A model generated the notes under the pieces. That model did no database searches and was not told where the DNA came from. It saw only the letters and a program-made list of their open reading frames with translations. A DNA stretch of 22,902 nucleotides, from NCBI GenBank assembly GCA_030679635.1, contig JAUXSZ010000015.1, positions 1 through 22,902 on the forward strand, written 5' to 3'. The position numbers and the translations under genes are program-made. Positions within the stretch are counted from its first letter, which is position 1; every line of letters starts with the position of its first letter. This DNA comes from Sulfuricurvum sp. (GTDB lineage Bacteria > Campylobacterota > Campylobacteria > Campylobacterales > Sulfurimonadaceae). Positions 1-6,846 of the stretch are shown here, in pieces.

Positions 1-71
1 CTGCATCTTCTGTTAAATAAGAATATAAACTTTTGGATAATGCAGTAAGCACTCTCTAAACTCTCATTGGA

Positions 72-77
72 TATAAT
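72..77 (+). promoter_or_regulatory. Probable -10 box of the ABC-F operon
   Basis: A perfect TATAAT lies 36 bp before the ATG of the ABC-F gene, which would give a leader of about 30 nt. No recognisable -35 box is present at the usual distance; a weak -35 is common in Campylobacterota promoters. The only other signal before the start is a weak purine run (aagagcacaagag). This is the only promoter-like site found for the four-gene operon that follows. Confidence 0.5.
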
Positions 78-113
78 CGCGATATTAATAAACCTTGAAA
101 AGAGCACAAGAGT

Positions 114-1718
114 ATGGTACAAGTTACAAAGTTAGCAATGCGTTTTGGAAGTCGAGTTTTGTTTGAGGGGATCAATCTCAAGCTGGATAGAAACAAGCGT
201 TACGGTCTAATCGGAGCCAATGGGGCCGGAAAAACCACCTTTTTGAAAATTCTGAGCGGCGAAATCAAAGATTACGAGGGAGACATCTCCATCGAGCCTG
301 GCCTTAAGGTCGGTACTTTGGGGCAAAATCAGTTTGCCTTTGAAGATTTTACGATTGCCGATGCGGTTTTGTGGGGGAATAAGCGCCTTTATGATGCGAT
401 CAAAGAGAAAGAGCATCTGTATGCCACGGGCGATTTTGAAGACGAGAAGGTCAATGACCGTCTTGCCGAATTGGAGATGATCAGCGTCGAGGAAGACCCT
501 ACGTATGAATACGATGTCCAAATCGCGAAAATTTTGGAAAATGTCGGAATTTCATCAGAGCATCATCAAGAATTGATGTCAAGCCTTCCATCATCTGAAA
601 AATTCAAAGTTTTGTTGGCACAAGTGCTTTATCCAAAGCCGGACGTATTATTCCTTGATGAGCCTACCAATAACTTGGACATCGAAACGATCGGATGGTT
701 GGAGCGTGAGCTTCAGCGTCATGCAGGGACATTGGTGATTGTTTCTCATGACCGTCACTTCATCAATGCCGTTGTTACGAACATTTTGGATGTGGACTTT
801 CAAAAGATTCGTGAATTTACAGGAACGTATGATGATTGGTATATGGCCTCTACCATCATGGCAAACCAAATGCAACTTGATCGTGATAAACAAGTAAAAG
901 AAAAAGAGCAACTCGAAGCATTTGTCCGCCGCTTCTCTGCGAATGCGTCCAAAGCAAAACAGGCAACTTCACGCCAAAAGAAGTTGGACAAGATGAGTAT
1001 CGAAGACATCAAACCATCGAGCCGTCGTGATCCAAGTATCGTTTTCAAAGCGAAGCGCCCAATGGGTGACGAAGCGCTAACGATTGCCAATATTTCTCAT
1101 AGCTATGGGGATTTGAAAGTTCTGCATAATATTAATATTCTGATCGCTCCGGGTGAAAAAATCGCGATTATCGGTGCCAACGGTGCAGGAAAGTCAACGT
1201 TATGTAAAATCATAGTTGAAGAGATTAAGCCGACAGAGGGGACTGTTAAGTGGGGTGCCACAATAGAGCCGAGCTATTTCCCGCAAGACACTGCCGATAA
1301 AATCAAAGGGACAGGGACGTTGTACGATTGGTTGCGTGCGTATGATCCAAAGCGTGAAATTTCTGAAATTCGTAACTGTTTAGGGCGTATGCTGTTTAAC
1401 GGTGAGCAGCAAGAAAAAAGTGTTGAGAAAATTTCAGGGGGAGAAAAACATCGTATGATGCTCTCCAAGATGATGTTGGAAGGTGGAAACTTCCTCGTTC
1501 TTGATGAGCCTACCAATCACCTTGACCTCGAAGCGATTATCGCTTTGGGCGAAGCATTGTTAGAATTTGAAGGTAATGTTATATGCGTGAGTCATGACCG
1601 TGAATTGCTCGATGCATTTGCCGGGCGCGTTATTGAACTTCATCTTGACGGAACGTATATCGACTTCAAAGGGTCGTACGAAGAGTTTGCTGAGGCAAAG
1701 GCCAATGGAAGCTTATAA
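114..1718 (+). CDS. ybiT: ABC-F family ATP-binding protein (YbiT type)
   Basis: This 534-residue soluble protein has two tandem ABC ATPase domains and no membrane segment, the hallmark of ABC-F translation factors. These act on the ribosome near the E site rather than in transport. Walker A motifs (GANGAGKT/S) lie at about 34-41 and 354-361, and Walker B motifs with DEPTNNLD and DEPTNHLD at about 181-188 and 463-470. The second domain has a good signature (ISGGE, 440-444). The first is degenerate (SLPSSE, about 157-162), as I recall for E. coli YbiT, which also matches in length and in the SRFSANASK-type linker sequence. The linker between the domains (about 240-320) is basic and helical, corresponding to the P-site tRNA interaction motif of the family. 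The gene is first in an operon and overlaps the next gene by 14 bp. Specific function is not proven even for YbiT. Confidence 0.93.
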   Translation: MVQVTKLAMRFGSRVLFEGINLKLDRNKRYGLIGANGAGKTTFLKILSGEIKDYEGDISIEPGLKVGTLGQNQFAFEDFTIADAVLWGNKRLYDAIKEKEHLYATGDFEDEKVNDRLAELEMISVEEDPTYEYDVQIAKILENVGISSEHHQELMSSLPSSEKFKVLLAQVLYPKPDVLFLDEPTNNLDIETIGWLERELQRHAGTLVIVSHDRHFINAVVTNILDVDFQKIREFTGTYDDWYMASTIMANQMQLDRDKQVKEKEQLEAFVRRFSANASKAKQATSRQKKLDKMSIEDIKPSSRRDPSIVFKAKRPMGDEALTIANISHSYGDLKVLHNINILIAPGEKIAIIGANGAGKSTLCKIIVEEIKPTEGTVKWGATIEPSYFPQDTADKIKGTGTLYDWLRAYDPKREISEIRNCLGRMLFNGEQQEKSVEKISGGEKHRMMLSKMMLEGGNFLVLDEPTNHLDLEAIIALGEALLEFEGNVICVSHDRELLDAFAGRVIELHLDGTYIDFKGSYEEFAEAKANGSL

Positions 1719-2538
1719 AAATTTTGTCGGATTTGGAGTCGCGGGAAATTTTGCCCTCCATCTCGAGCAAGCGGGAGAGAGTGAAGATTTCAAAGAGGTT
1801 GTCACCGATGATCCCAATGGACCCAAAGGGGTGTTCCCTTTTTATATCCCCGGACGTGAGGGATATCTAGGGGTTTACCCACTCAGCTCCACTCAGCTTA
1901 TCCTTCCTGAAGAAAAATGCAATGTTCAAATCGAGCCTGAAGTAGCGCTCATTTGTGATTTGAGCTACGATCCACTGGGCAACGTGACCCACATAATTCC
2001 ACGATTTTTCGGTGCCTATAATGACTGCTCCCTTCGTAAAGAGGGTGTTCCAAAAATCAGCCTCAAAAAAAATTGGGGTCCATCGTCCAAAGGGCTCTCT
2101 TCAACGCTTTTACCGATTGATCGTTTTGAGAGTGGCGGGGTTATGGATGGCTACCGCATAGCCTCCTTTTTGAAGCGTGATGGGATGACCATGCGCTATG
2201 GCGAGGATGTTGAACTTACGGGATACAGCTATTTTTACGAAAAACTCACGAACTGGATGGTTCATCAAATCAATGCACAAAGTGATGTCGGACCCTTAGA
2301 GCCAATCTGCAGTTATCTAAAAAATGCCGGATTGCCAAGCCAAGCGATCATCAGCATCGGCGCTACCCGATATACCCATTTCGGTGAAACAACGTTTCTG
2401 CAAGAGGGCGATGAAATTGTCGTGGTGGTGTATGACAATACTCTTTATTGCAGAAATCCAATCCTCATGATGGTAAACCGCGGAGAGTTAGATGTTCCCG
2501 GGGTGAGTGCCCTGATCCAAAAGGTTGTTCGTGCTTAA
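1705..2538 (+). CDS. DUF5718-type protein with fumarylacetoacetase-like motifs
   Basis: This 277-residue cytosolic protein has no signal peptide or membrane segment. I chose the ATG at 1705 because GAGG lies 9 bp upstream and the sequence from there (MEAYKNFVGFGVAGNFALHL) matches my memory of DUF5718 proteins of Campylobacterota. The reading frame runs further upstream only inside the ABC-F gene. The middle resembles the fumarylacetoacetate hydrolase (FAH) fold: IEPEVAL (E77, E79) looks like the paired metal-binding glutamates, AYNDCSLRK (D107) like the metal aspartate region, and GDEIVVVVY (about 235-243) like the C-terminal GDVV strand. The reaction and substrate are unknown. It overlaps the ABC-F gene by 14 bp and the next gene by 8 bp, so translation is probably coupled. 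The family name is moderately sure; the FAH relation is my inference. Confidence 0.75.
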   Translation: MEAYKNFVGFGVAGNFALHLEQAGESEDFKEVVTDDPNGPKGVFPFYIPGREGYLGVYPLSSTQLILPEEKCNVQIEPEVALICDLSYDPLGNVTHIIPRFFGAYNDCSLRKEGVPKISLKKNWGPSSKGLSSTLLPIDRFESGGVMDGYRIASFLKRDGMTMRYGEDVELTGYSYFYEKLTNWMVHQINAQSDVGPLEPICSYLKNAGLPSQAIISIGATRYTHFGETTFLQEGDEIVVVVYDNTLYCRNPILMMVNRGELDVPGVSALIQKVVRA

Positions 2539-2740
2539 AGCGGGAATTTATGGTCACTACAAGGGAAATGAGTACGAGGTGATTGATATCGCAAGACACT
2601 CTGAGAGCGAAAAGAAGATGGTCGTGTACCGTGCGCTGTACGGTGAAGGCGGATTGTGGGTGCGCCCCTTGGAAATGTTTGATGAAGTTATGGACGATGG
2701 ACGAAAACGTTTTACCTATTTGAGAGAAAAAGATGTCTAA
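2531..2740 (+). CDS. DUF1653 family small protein
   Basis: This 69-residue protein is nearly all one DUF1653 domain: GIYGHYKGNEYEVIDIARHS, then VVYRALY and LWVRPLEMF. The family is widespread in bacteria and its role is unknown; some members are fused or adjacent to RNA or nucleotide enzymes. The start is a choice between TTG at 2525 and GTG at 2531. I prefer GTG because the AAGG at 2521-2524 sits 6 bp before it but directly abuts the TTG. The gene begins inside the end of the DUF5718 gene and ends inside the start of the YciH-like gene (8 bp each), so it is locked into the ABC-F operon by overlaps on both sides. Confidence 0.85.
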   Translation: MLKAGIYGHYKGNEYEVIDIARHSESEKKMVVYRALYGEGGLWVRPLEMFDEVMDDGRKRFTYLREKDV

Positions 2741-3071
2741 GGGGACAAAACTTTCTCTGGATATGGGAAGTGGGTGGAACGATGGGTGGAGCCTTGAAGA
2801 GGATACGAAGCCACGAACTCTTCTTATTGAGGAACCCTCAAAACACGCTTTGGTTTTGCAAAAAGAGAAGCGTAAGGGTAAAATCGTGAGTCTCGTGGGG
2901 CCGTTTTGTCTGAGCGATGATGATGCTCAAAAAGTTTTAACAACGCTCAAAAAAAGACTCGCATGCGGCGGTGCCTACAAAGAAGGCTGGATGGAGTTCC
3001 AAGGGGACATTGGACCTAAAATACGAGATGCACTTGAAGCGGTGAGTTTTCGATTCAAAAAGCCGAAATAA
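2733..3071 (+). CDS. yciH: SUI1/YciH-family translation initiation factor-like protein
   Basis: This 112-residue protein has a C-terminal SUI1 (eIF1-like) domain at about 42-105. Family marks are the basic strand KRKGKIVSLVGPF, the helix DDAQKVLTTLKKRLACGG, and the closing EGWMEFQGDIGPKIRDAL. The first 40 residues are a variable acidic and Trp-containing extension. YciH of E. coli binds the small ribosomal subunit and is thought to affect initiation fidelity or stress translation; the same is inferred here. The start ATG lies 8 bp inside the DUF1653 gene. This is the last gene of the ABC-F operon, and its stop lies 3 bp from the stop of the convergent diguanylate cyclase gene, leaving no room for a hairpin terminator. 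Confidence 0.88.
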   Translation: MSKGTKLSLDMGSGWNDGWSLEEDTKPRTLLIEEPSKHALVLQKEKRKGKIVSLVGPFCLSDDDAQKVLTTLKKRLACGGAYKEGWMEFQGDIGPKIRDALEAVSFRFKKPK

Positions 3072-3074
3072 TGT

Positions 3075-4283
3075 TTACAAAGTCGTTGTAAATACCACTT
3101 GATTACGACCTCTCTCTTTTGCCGCATAGAGATTTACATCGGCCGTGTGAAGCAGCGCCTCATTCCCCATACTTATGGTCGGAGTGATGCAAATACCTCC
3201 TAGAGAAATGGTGACAATGCCGCTATTTTTATTCCCTTTATGTTCCATGTTGAGGGATTCAACATTGAAGCGCAGCCGCTCTGCCATTTGACGCGCATTT
3301 TCAAAATCGGTATCGGTTAAGATAATACCAAATTCTTCCCCCCCTAAACGAAACGCAAAATCTCCAGGTCGCAAGAGTGATGTTCTTAAGACGTTGGCAA
3401 CATTTTTCAGTGCAATATCCCCTTGAAGATGTCCATAGGTATCATTGTACGGTTTGAAATAATCGATATCAACCATGATAAAAGTAATCGGCTTTTCAGA
3501 TCGGGCAGCGCGTTTGAATTCACGCTCATAGACCAGATTAAAATAGCGTCGATTGAAAATACCGGTGAGGGTATCCGTATAGGATGCCTGTTCAAGCTTG
3601 ATATTAAGATGCTTCAGAGCCTGTGAAGAATTAAGCAGCTGCTGCTGTTGTTGTTCAATTTTCATAAAGATGCGCCACGCAAATGCCATAACGCATAGCA
3701 GAATGACACTCAGCATCATGGCAAGCTGCATCAGGGAATTTTGATGATGGGCAAGAGTGATGGAATGCTCATATTTTGCGACAGCGATCTCATAAGAGAT
3801 AAGTTGCGATATTGTATTGTGGATCGTGGTAATATTATCCGATAAGGTGATTAGAGAAACAGCAGAGGCTTGCGTGTGGGCAGTTGCGAGGGAGCGAATC
3901 TCCTCAAAATAGCGCTTCATGATATCGATTTGTCCATCGGTGTAGCTTATATAGGGTATCTCTTCGGGACTTTTGTGATGAGAAAGATAGCTGGCCCACA
4001 TTTGATCGATGTTTTCTAATCCAAGGGTCAGATCACGGGCAAGCTCTTCATCGCTCAGCACTTTTTCTCTCCATCGATAGATACTGGATTCGAGCTCATG
4101 ATGATAGGCGGTATTGATAGAGGTGAGCTCTGTGAGGGGGATGAGAGAACCAAAATAGAAGGTATCCACATTTTTTTTCATGGTTTGAAGATTAAAATAG
4201 CCTACAAATCCGACAACAAGAAGCCCTATAGCAACACTGATGAGTAAATAAAGGAGTTTTCTCTTCAGCTTCAAAGATTCCAT
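3075..4283 (-). CDS. Membrane-bound diguanylate cyclase (GGDEF)
   Basis: This 402-residue inner-membrane protein should make cyclic di-GMP. A membrane helix at about 9-30, a mostly helical periplasmic part (31-185) and a second helix at about 186-206 form an N-terminal sensor like those with four-helix-bundle domains. A Gln-rich coiled coil (210-235) leads to the GGDEF domain (235-400). The active-site motif is GGEEF at 314-318, an allowed variant. The metal-binding aspartate lies in VDIDYFK (271-277). RPGD at 305-308, five residues before GGEEF, is an intact inhibitory I-site, so product feedback is likely. No ligand can be named for the sensor. There is no strong Shine-Dalgarno before the ATG; AAGG is 13 bp away. 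It stands alone, convergent with yciH and divergent from the 104-residue unknown protein. Confidence 0.93.
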   Translation of the reverse strand: MESLKLKRKLLYLLISVAIGLLVVGFVGYFNLQTMKKNVDTFYFGSLIPLTELTSINTAYHHELESSIYRWREKVLSDEELARDLTLGLENIDQMWASYLSHHKSPEEIPYISYTDGQIDIMKRYFEEIRSLATAHTQASAVSLITLSDNITTIHNTISQLISYEIAVAKYEHSITLAHHQNSLMQLAMMLSVILLCVMAFAWRIFMKIEQQQQQLLNSSQALKHLNIKLEQASYTDTLTGIFNRRYFNLVYEREFKRAARSEKPITFIMVDIDYFKPYNDTYGHLQGDIALKNVANVLRTSLLRPGDFAFRLGGEEFGIILTDTDFENARQMAERLRFNVESLNMEHKGNKNSGIVTISLGGICITPTISMGNEALLHTADVNLYAAKERGRNQVVFTTTL

Positions 4284-4327
4284 AAAATAGGGTGCGCCTT
4301 TTGGGACATAGATTACTTATCTAAGCA

Positions 4328-4353
4328 ATTCCTATACCAAAAAGGAATAGAAT
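4328..4353 (+). promoter_or_regulatory. Dyad and possible -10 before the 104-residue protein
   Basis: Inverted repeats ATTCCT (4328-4333) and AGGAAT (4343-4348) are separated by 9 bp, and the second arm runs into TAGAAT (4348-4353), a plausible -10 box. Transcription from it would start near 4360, giving a short leader with GGGGA at 4370-4374 before the ATG at 4380. The dyad could be an operator or may be chance in this AT-rich divergent spacer. Confidence 0.3.
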
Positions 4354-4379
4354 AAACTAATTTAAATCAGGGGAATATC

Positions 4380-4694
4380 ATGTCAAAACGGATCATTAAA
4401 GGCGAACGCATTAAGGCAATTATTCATGATATTGCAGAAGATTTTCGTTTTTCTCATGAGACGGGTGATTACGCCTTATTGTTTTACAAAGCGGATACCG
4501 AAGGACTTGTTCGTGGGACTGAAATCGATGAGATGGTTGAATATCTAACGACAGGTCTCAAAGAGCTTCAAGATAACATCCAATGGCGCCGTGAGTTTTT
4601 GAGCGACAATCCGCAGATTGACGAAGTACGGATGCTCGAAAACCTCGGAGTGATCGAAAAAGAGTACATCGAGCTGCTGGAGTTTTTACGTTAA
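4380..4694 (+). CDS. Small helical cytosolic protein of unknown function
   Basis: I do not recognise this 104-residue protein. It has no signal peptide, membrane segment or cysteine. It is charged and probably almost all helix: a basic start (MSKRIIKGERIKAIIHDIAE), a short DYALLFYKAD strand near 28-37, then acidic helices ending EKEYIELLEFLR. A good Shine-Dalgarno (GGGGA) precedes the ATG by 5 bp, and codon use looks like the neighbours, so it is very likely real. It is monocistronic, divergent from the diguanylate cyclase, and overlaps the convergent rhodanese gene by 4 bp through a shared TTAA stop. Neighbourhood gives no firm role. Confidence 0.8.
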   Translation: MSKRIIKGERIKAIIHDIAEDFRFSHETGDYALLFYKADTEGLVRGTEIDEMVEYLTTGLKELQDNIQWRREFLSDNPQIDEVRMLENLGVIEKEYIELLEFLR

Positions 4695-5089
4695 CGTTTG
4701 GATTTATAGGGCTCTAGCAGGATCTTTTTCGCGATTGCGGATTGAATCCCCCCTTTTAAATCGATGACGTTATACCCCATTTTTTGGCCAAGATGGGTGC
4801 CGAGGATGCGAGAACGGCTTCCGCTGTTACAGATGAGTGCGAAACGCTCCCCTTTGGTGAGATTTTTATTGAGCTCGCCCAAAAATGCCTCCATATTGTA
4901 GTTGCCACTCTCGTCAAAAAACATAATAGGAATCGATCCCTTGATGAGACCGGTAGTCTGCCATTCTGAGGGTGTGCGAATATCAATGATTTTTATTTTG
5001 GAATCAACCAGTTTTTGATCAATAATTTGAGCCGTATAATCGGCCATGAGTCCGCTCGCAAGCAGCATAAGTGAAAATAACCATTTCAT
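4691..5089 (-). CDS. Exported single-domain rhodanese-like protein
   Basis: This 132-residue protein carries an N-terminal signal peptide (MKWLFSLMLLASGLMA, cleavage near residue 16), so it should be periplasmic. It contains one rhodanese domain: IIDIRTPSEWQTTGLIKGSI is the conserved first part, and Cys87 in the loop CNSGSRS (87-93) is the expected sulfur-carrying active site. Such proteins carry sulfane sulfur as a persulfide. A periplasmic location would fit a sulfur-oxidising or sulfur-reducing organism, but that is inference. It is transcribed alone from a promoter that overlaps the divergent promoter of the 121-residue gene, and it ends on a TTAA shared with the convergent upstream gene. 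Confidence 0.9.
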   Translation of the reverse strand: MKWLFSLMLLASGLMADYTAQIIDQKLVDSKIKIIDIRTPSEWQTTGLIKGSIPIMFFDESGNYNMEAFLGELNKNLTKGERFALICNSGSRSRILGTHLGQKMGYNVIDLKGGIQSAIAKKILLEPYKSKR

Positions 5090-5108
5090 GAAAAAACCTT
5101 TTGTGAAA

Positions 5109-5126
5109 ATTATAGATATAATTATA
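5109..5126. promoter_or_regulatory. Overlapping divergent -10 boxes
   Basis: In the 62-bp divergent spacer, TATAAT reads on the plus strand at 5117-5122 (toward the 121-residue gene). TATAAT reads on the minus strand at 5121-5126 and again at 5109-5114 (toward the rhodanese gene). The plus and minus hexamers overlap by two bases, so polymerase cannot occupy both. Leaders would be about 20-25 nt in either direction. Confidence 0.45.
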
Positions 5127-5151
5127 ACTCTTAATCATTAACCGAGGTTTT

Positions 5152-5517
5152 ATGAACGCTTCTAAACTCGAAAATTCAAAACGGCTCCGCTATATTCGCC
5201 TTCTTGGACGATTTATCAATGGGATACTCTCCTTTTTAGCCAAAAGCGAAGACCCAACCAAAGAGCAGTACGATCAAAAAGTAGATATGAACTTCCGTTT
5301 TTTGGAAAAAAATGAAGCGGTTAAGCTATACAAAGACGAGTACATGGAACTCGAAGCATTAGGGCAGAAGATTCTCGATTATCGGGCCGGTGATGAGGAG
5401 ATTGCGAAAATCAAAGAAGAACTTTTTTACGCTCAAAATCAGCTGGAAAAAAGGGTGAACGCAAGACGCTACAAAAAATCAAAACATGACAATCATGCAA
5501 GCGACGGGTGGGATTAA
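5152..5517 (+). CDS. Small basic coiled-coil protein of unknown function
   Basis: I do not recognise this 121-residue protein. It starts after a GAGG 7 bp upstream. The N-terminus has a basic amphipathic or hydrophobic helix (LRYIRLLGRFINGILSFLAK, about 12-31), which could lie on the membrane but is too polar for a sure transmembrane segment. The rest is charged helix, likely coiled coil at about 60-105 (EYMELEALGQKILDYRAGDE and following), with a basic tail (RRYKKSKHDNH). No cysteine and no known motif are seen. It is divergent from the rhodanese gene and overlaps the convergent mntP by 4 bp through a shared TTAA stop. Good start signals and normal codon use support a real gene. Confidence 0.75.
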   Translation: MNASKLENSKRLRYIRLLGRFINGILSFLAKSEDPTKEQYDQKVDMNFRFLEKNEAVKLYKDEYMELEALGQKILDYRAGDEEIAKIKEELFYAQNQLEKRVNARRYKKSKHDNHASDGWD

Positions 5518-6068
5518 AGTATCCCTAGCCCCTCAAGCAGCATTTTAACCCCAAGTGCGATGAGAATCACCCCTCCCAATACTTCGGCTTTGGTTTCGAG
5601 CAAGGAGCCCAGGCGTTTTCCTATGTATACCGCTATAAGACACAGCACAAAAGTGACGAGGGCAATAATCGCGGATGCGGCAAAAATATCGGTTTGCATA
5701 AACGCAAAAGTGACGCCAACGGCCATAGCATCAATGCTCGTAGCAATCGCCAAAGTGATAAGGGTTTTATTCGACACGTCCGTAATTTCTTCGTCAAACG
5801 CATTTTTATACGCTTCATAGAGCATTTTCGCCCCAAGAGCACCGAGAAGCACAAACGCAATCCAATGATCATATGCCTGTACGTATTGGGAAAAACTAAT
5901 GCCCAGTGCATAGCCCGCAAGGGGCATAATTCCTTGAAAAAAACCGAATACTGCTGCTATAAAAAGGATTCTCGGAAAGAGAATTTCTTTGTGTTTTGAC
6001 CCGATAGCGATCGAGACGGCGACCGAATCCATTGCAAGGGCGAGAGCCAGAAGGAGAAGTGTTTCCAT
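5514..6068 (-). CDS. mntP: Manganese efflux pump MntP
   Basis: This 184-residue inner-membrane protein has six hydrophobic helices and the internal duplication typical of MntP. The two conserved half-motifs are ALAMDSVAVSIAIG (D14) and AIATSIDAMAVGVTFAF (D113); the matching aspartates in E. coli MntP are needed for Mn(II) export. HWIAFVLLGALGAKML and KAEVLGGVILIALGVKMLLE also match the E. coli sequence closely, and length agrees (188 residues there). A Shine-Dalgarno (AAGGA) precedes the ATG. The gene lies 30 bp after the polysaccharide deacetylase gene and is probably last in the ktrB-ktrA-deacetylase-mntP run. The gap is too short for a manganese riboswitch of the kind that controls mntP in E. 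coli, and none is visible. Confidence 0.95.
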   Translation of the reverse strand: METLLLLALALAMDSVAVSIAIGSKHKEILFPRILFIAAVFGFFQGIMPLAGYALGISFSQYVQAYDHWIAFVLLGALGAKMLYEAYKNAFDEEITDVSNKTLITLAIATSIDAMAVGVTFAFMQTDIFAASAIIALVTFVLCLIAVYIGKRLGSLLETKAEVLGGVILIALGVKMLLEGLGIL

Positions 6069-6098
6069 GAAAGTCCTTAAAAAAAGTGTCGAAGAGTA

Positions 6099-6842
6099 TC
6101 AGGGGATGCGGTTTAGGTGCTCTTTTACCTCACTGAGGCGAACGAAACCAAATCCATGCTCTTTGAGGTGTTCGACACCCTGCATCACCCCCTGAGCCGT
6201 GCCGCCCTCGGGATGGTTCATGTGGGCGATGATGATGTCACCTCCCTTGGCATTGCCGATACGGCGAGCTACTTCGGGAGCGCTAAGGGTTGCCCCTGCA
6301 TCGCCTAAGATACTGAAGCCCCCGATCTCGACCCCGTTTTGATGGGCTATCTGAACGGCTTGTTCGTCATAAAAAGCGGTACCTGAGCGGAAAAAACGGG
6401 GGCGATTACCGGTGATCTTTTCGATTTTATCGGCATTGCCGTTTATTTCATGCGCCACTTCTTCGCTTGAAGCGGTACCTGCTATCCCGTAGGCACTTTT
6501 GCCGTTGACGGAGAGAGGTTTGTGTGCCGTGCCGTGGTTGGCGATTTCAAAGAGAGGATTAGCGGCCAGTATCTTAAATGTTTCCAGATTGCTCTCAATC
6601 CAACGGGAGTTGATAAAGAGGGTAGCAGGGATACGGTTTGTCTCTAAAAATCGGATCAGTTCGGCATCAAACTGGCTGCTTCTGGCACTTCCGCCACACG
6701 CATCAAACGTTAGGGCAACCTCTTTTTTAGTGGAGTGAAATTGGGTGACGACTCCTGTCACATTTTCGCCCCATTGTTCAGGAGGCGTCTGGGCACAGAT
6801 GACGATCGGTAACAGTATCCAGCCTAAGTTCTTGAGACCCAT
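6099..6842 (-). CDS. Secreted polysaccharide deacetylase (NodB domain)
   Basis: This 247-residue protein has a signal peptide (GWILLPIVICA, residues 7-17) and a NodB-type deacetylase domain (about 38-245). TFDACGG at 45-51 takes the place of the usual TFDDG (D47 is the likely metal or catalytic aspartate). NHGTAHK (102-108) provides the HxxxH zinc ligands H103 and H107. FRSGTAFYD (about 151-159) sits where R-P-P-Y is usual, and IIAHMNH (204-210) gives the late histidine. It probably removes N-acetyl groups from peptidoglycan or another envelope glycan. I start at ATG 6842, preceded by AGGA and followed at once by the signal peptide. A TTG at 6872 inside ktrA is in frame but would put a charged stretch ahead of the signal. 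It follows ktrA by 4 bp. Confidence 0.88.
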   Translation of the reverse strand: MGLKNLGWILLPIVICAQTPPEQWGENVTGVVTQFHSTKKEVALTFDACGGSARSSQFDAELIRFLETNRIPATLFINSRWIESNLETFKILAANPLFEIANHGTAHKPLSVNGKSAYGIAGTASSEEVAHEINGNADKIEKITGNRPRFFRSGTAFYDEQAVQIAHQNGVEIGGFSILGDAGATLSAPEVARRIGNAKGGDIIIAHMNHPEGGTAQGVMQGVEHLKEHGFGFVRLSEVKEHLNRIP

Positions 6843-6846
6843 AATC

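Noticed and set aside
1..48. Open frame from the left edge ending in TAA at 46-48, possible tail of an upstream gene
   Set aside because: Only 15 codons are visible, with no recognisable residues and AT-rich composition; it cannot be told from chance.
1594..1704. Longer N-terminus for the DUF5718 protein, starting inside the ABC-F gene
   Set aside because: The extra part is just an alternate frame of the ABC-F gene, with no ribosome-binding site, and the family-like sequence starts at the ATG 1705.
5514..6098. A manganese riboswitch upstream of mntP
   Set aside because: Only 30 bp separate mntP from the gene before it, too short for the known riboswitch, and no such fold is seen.
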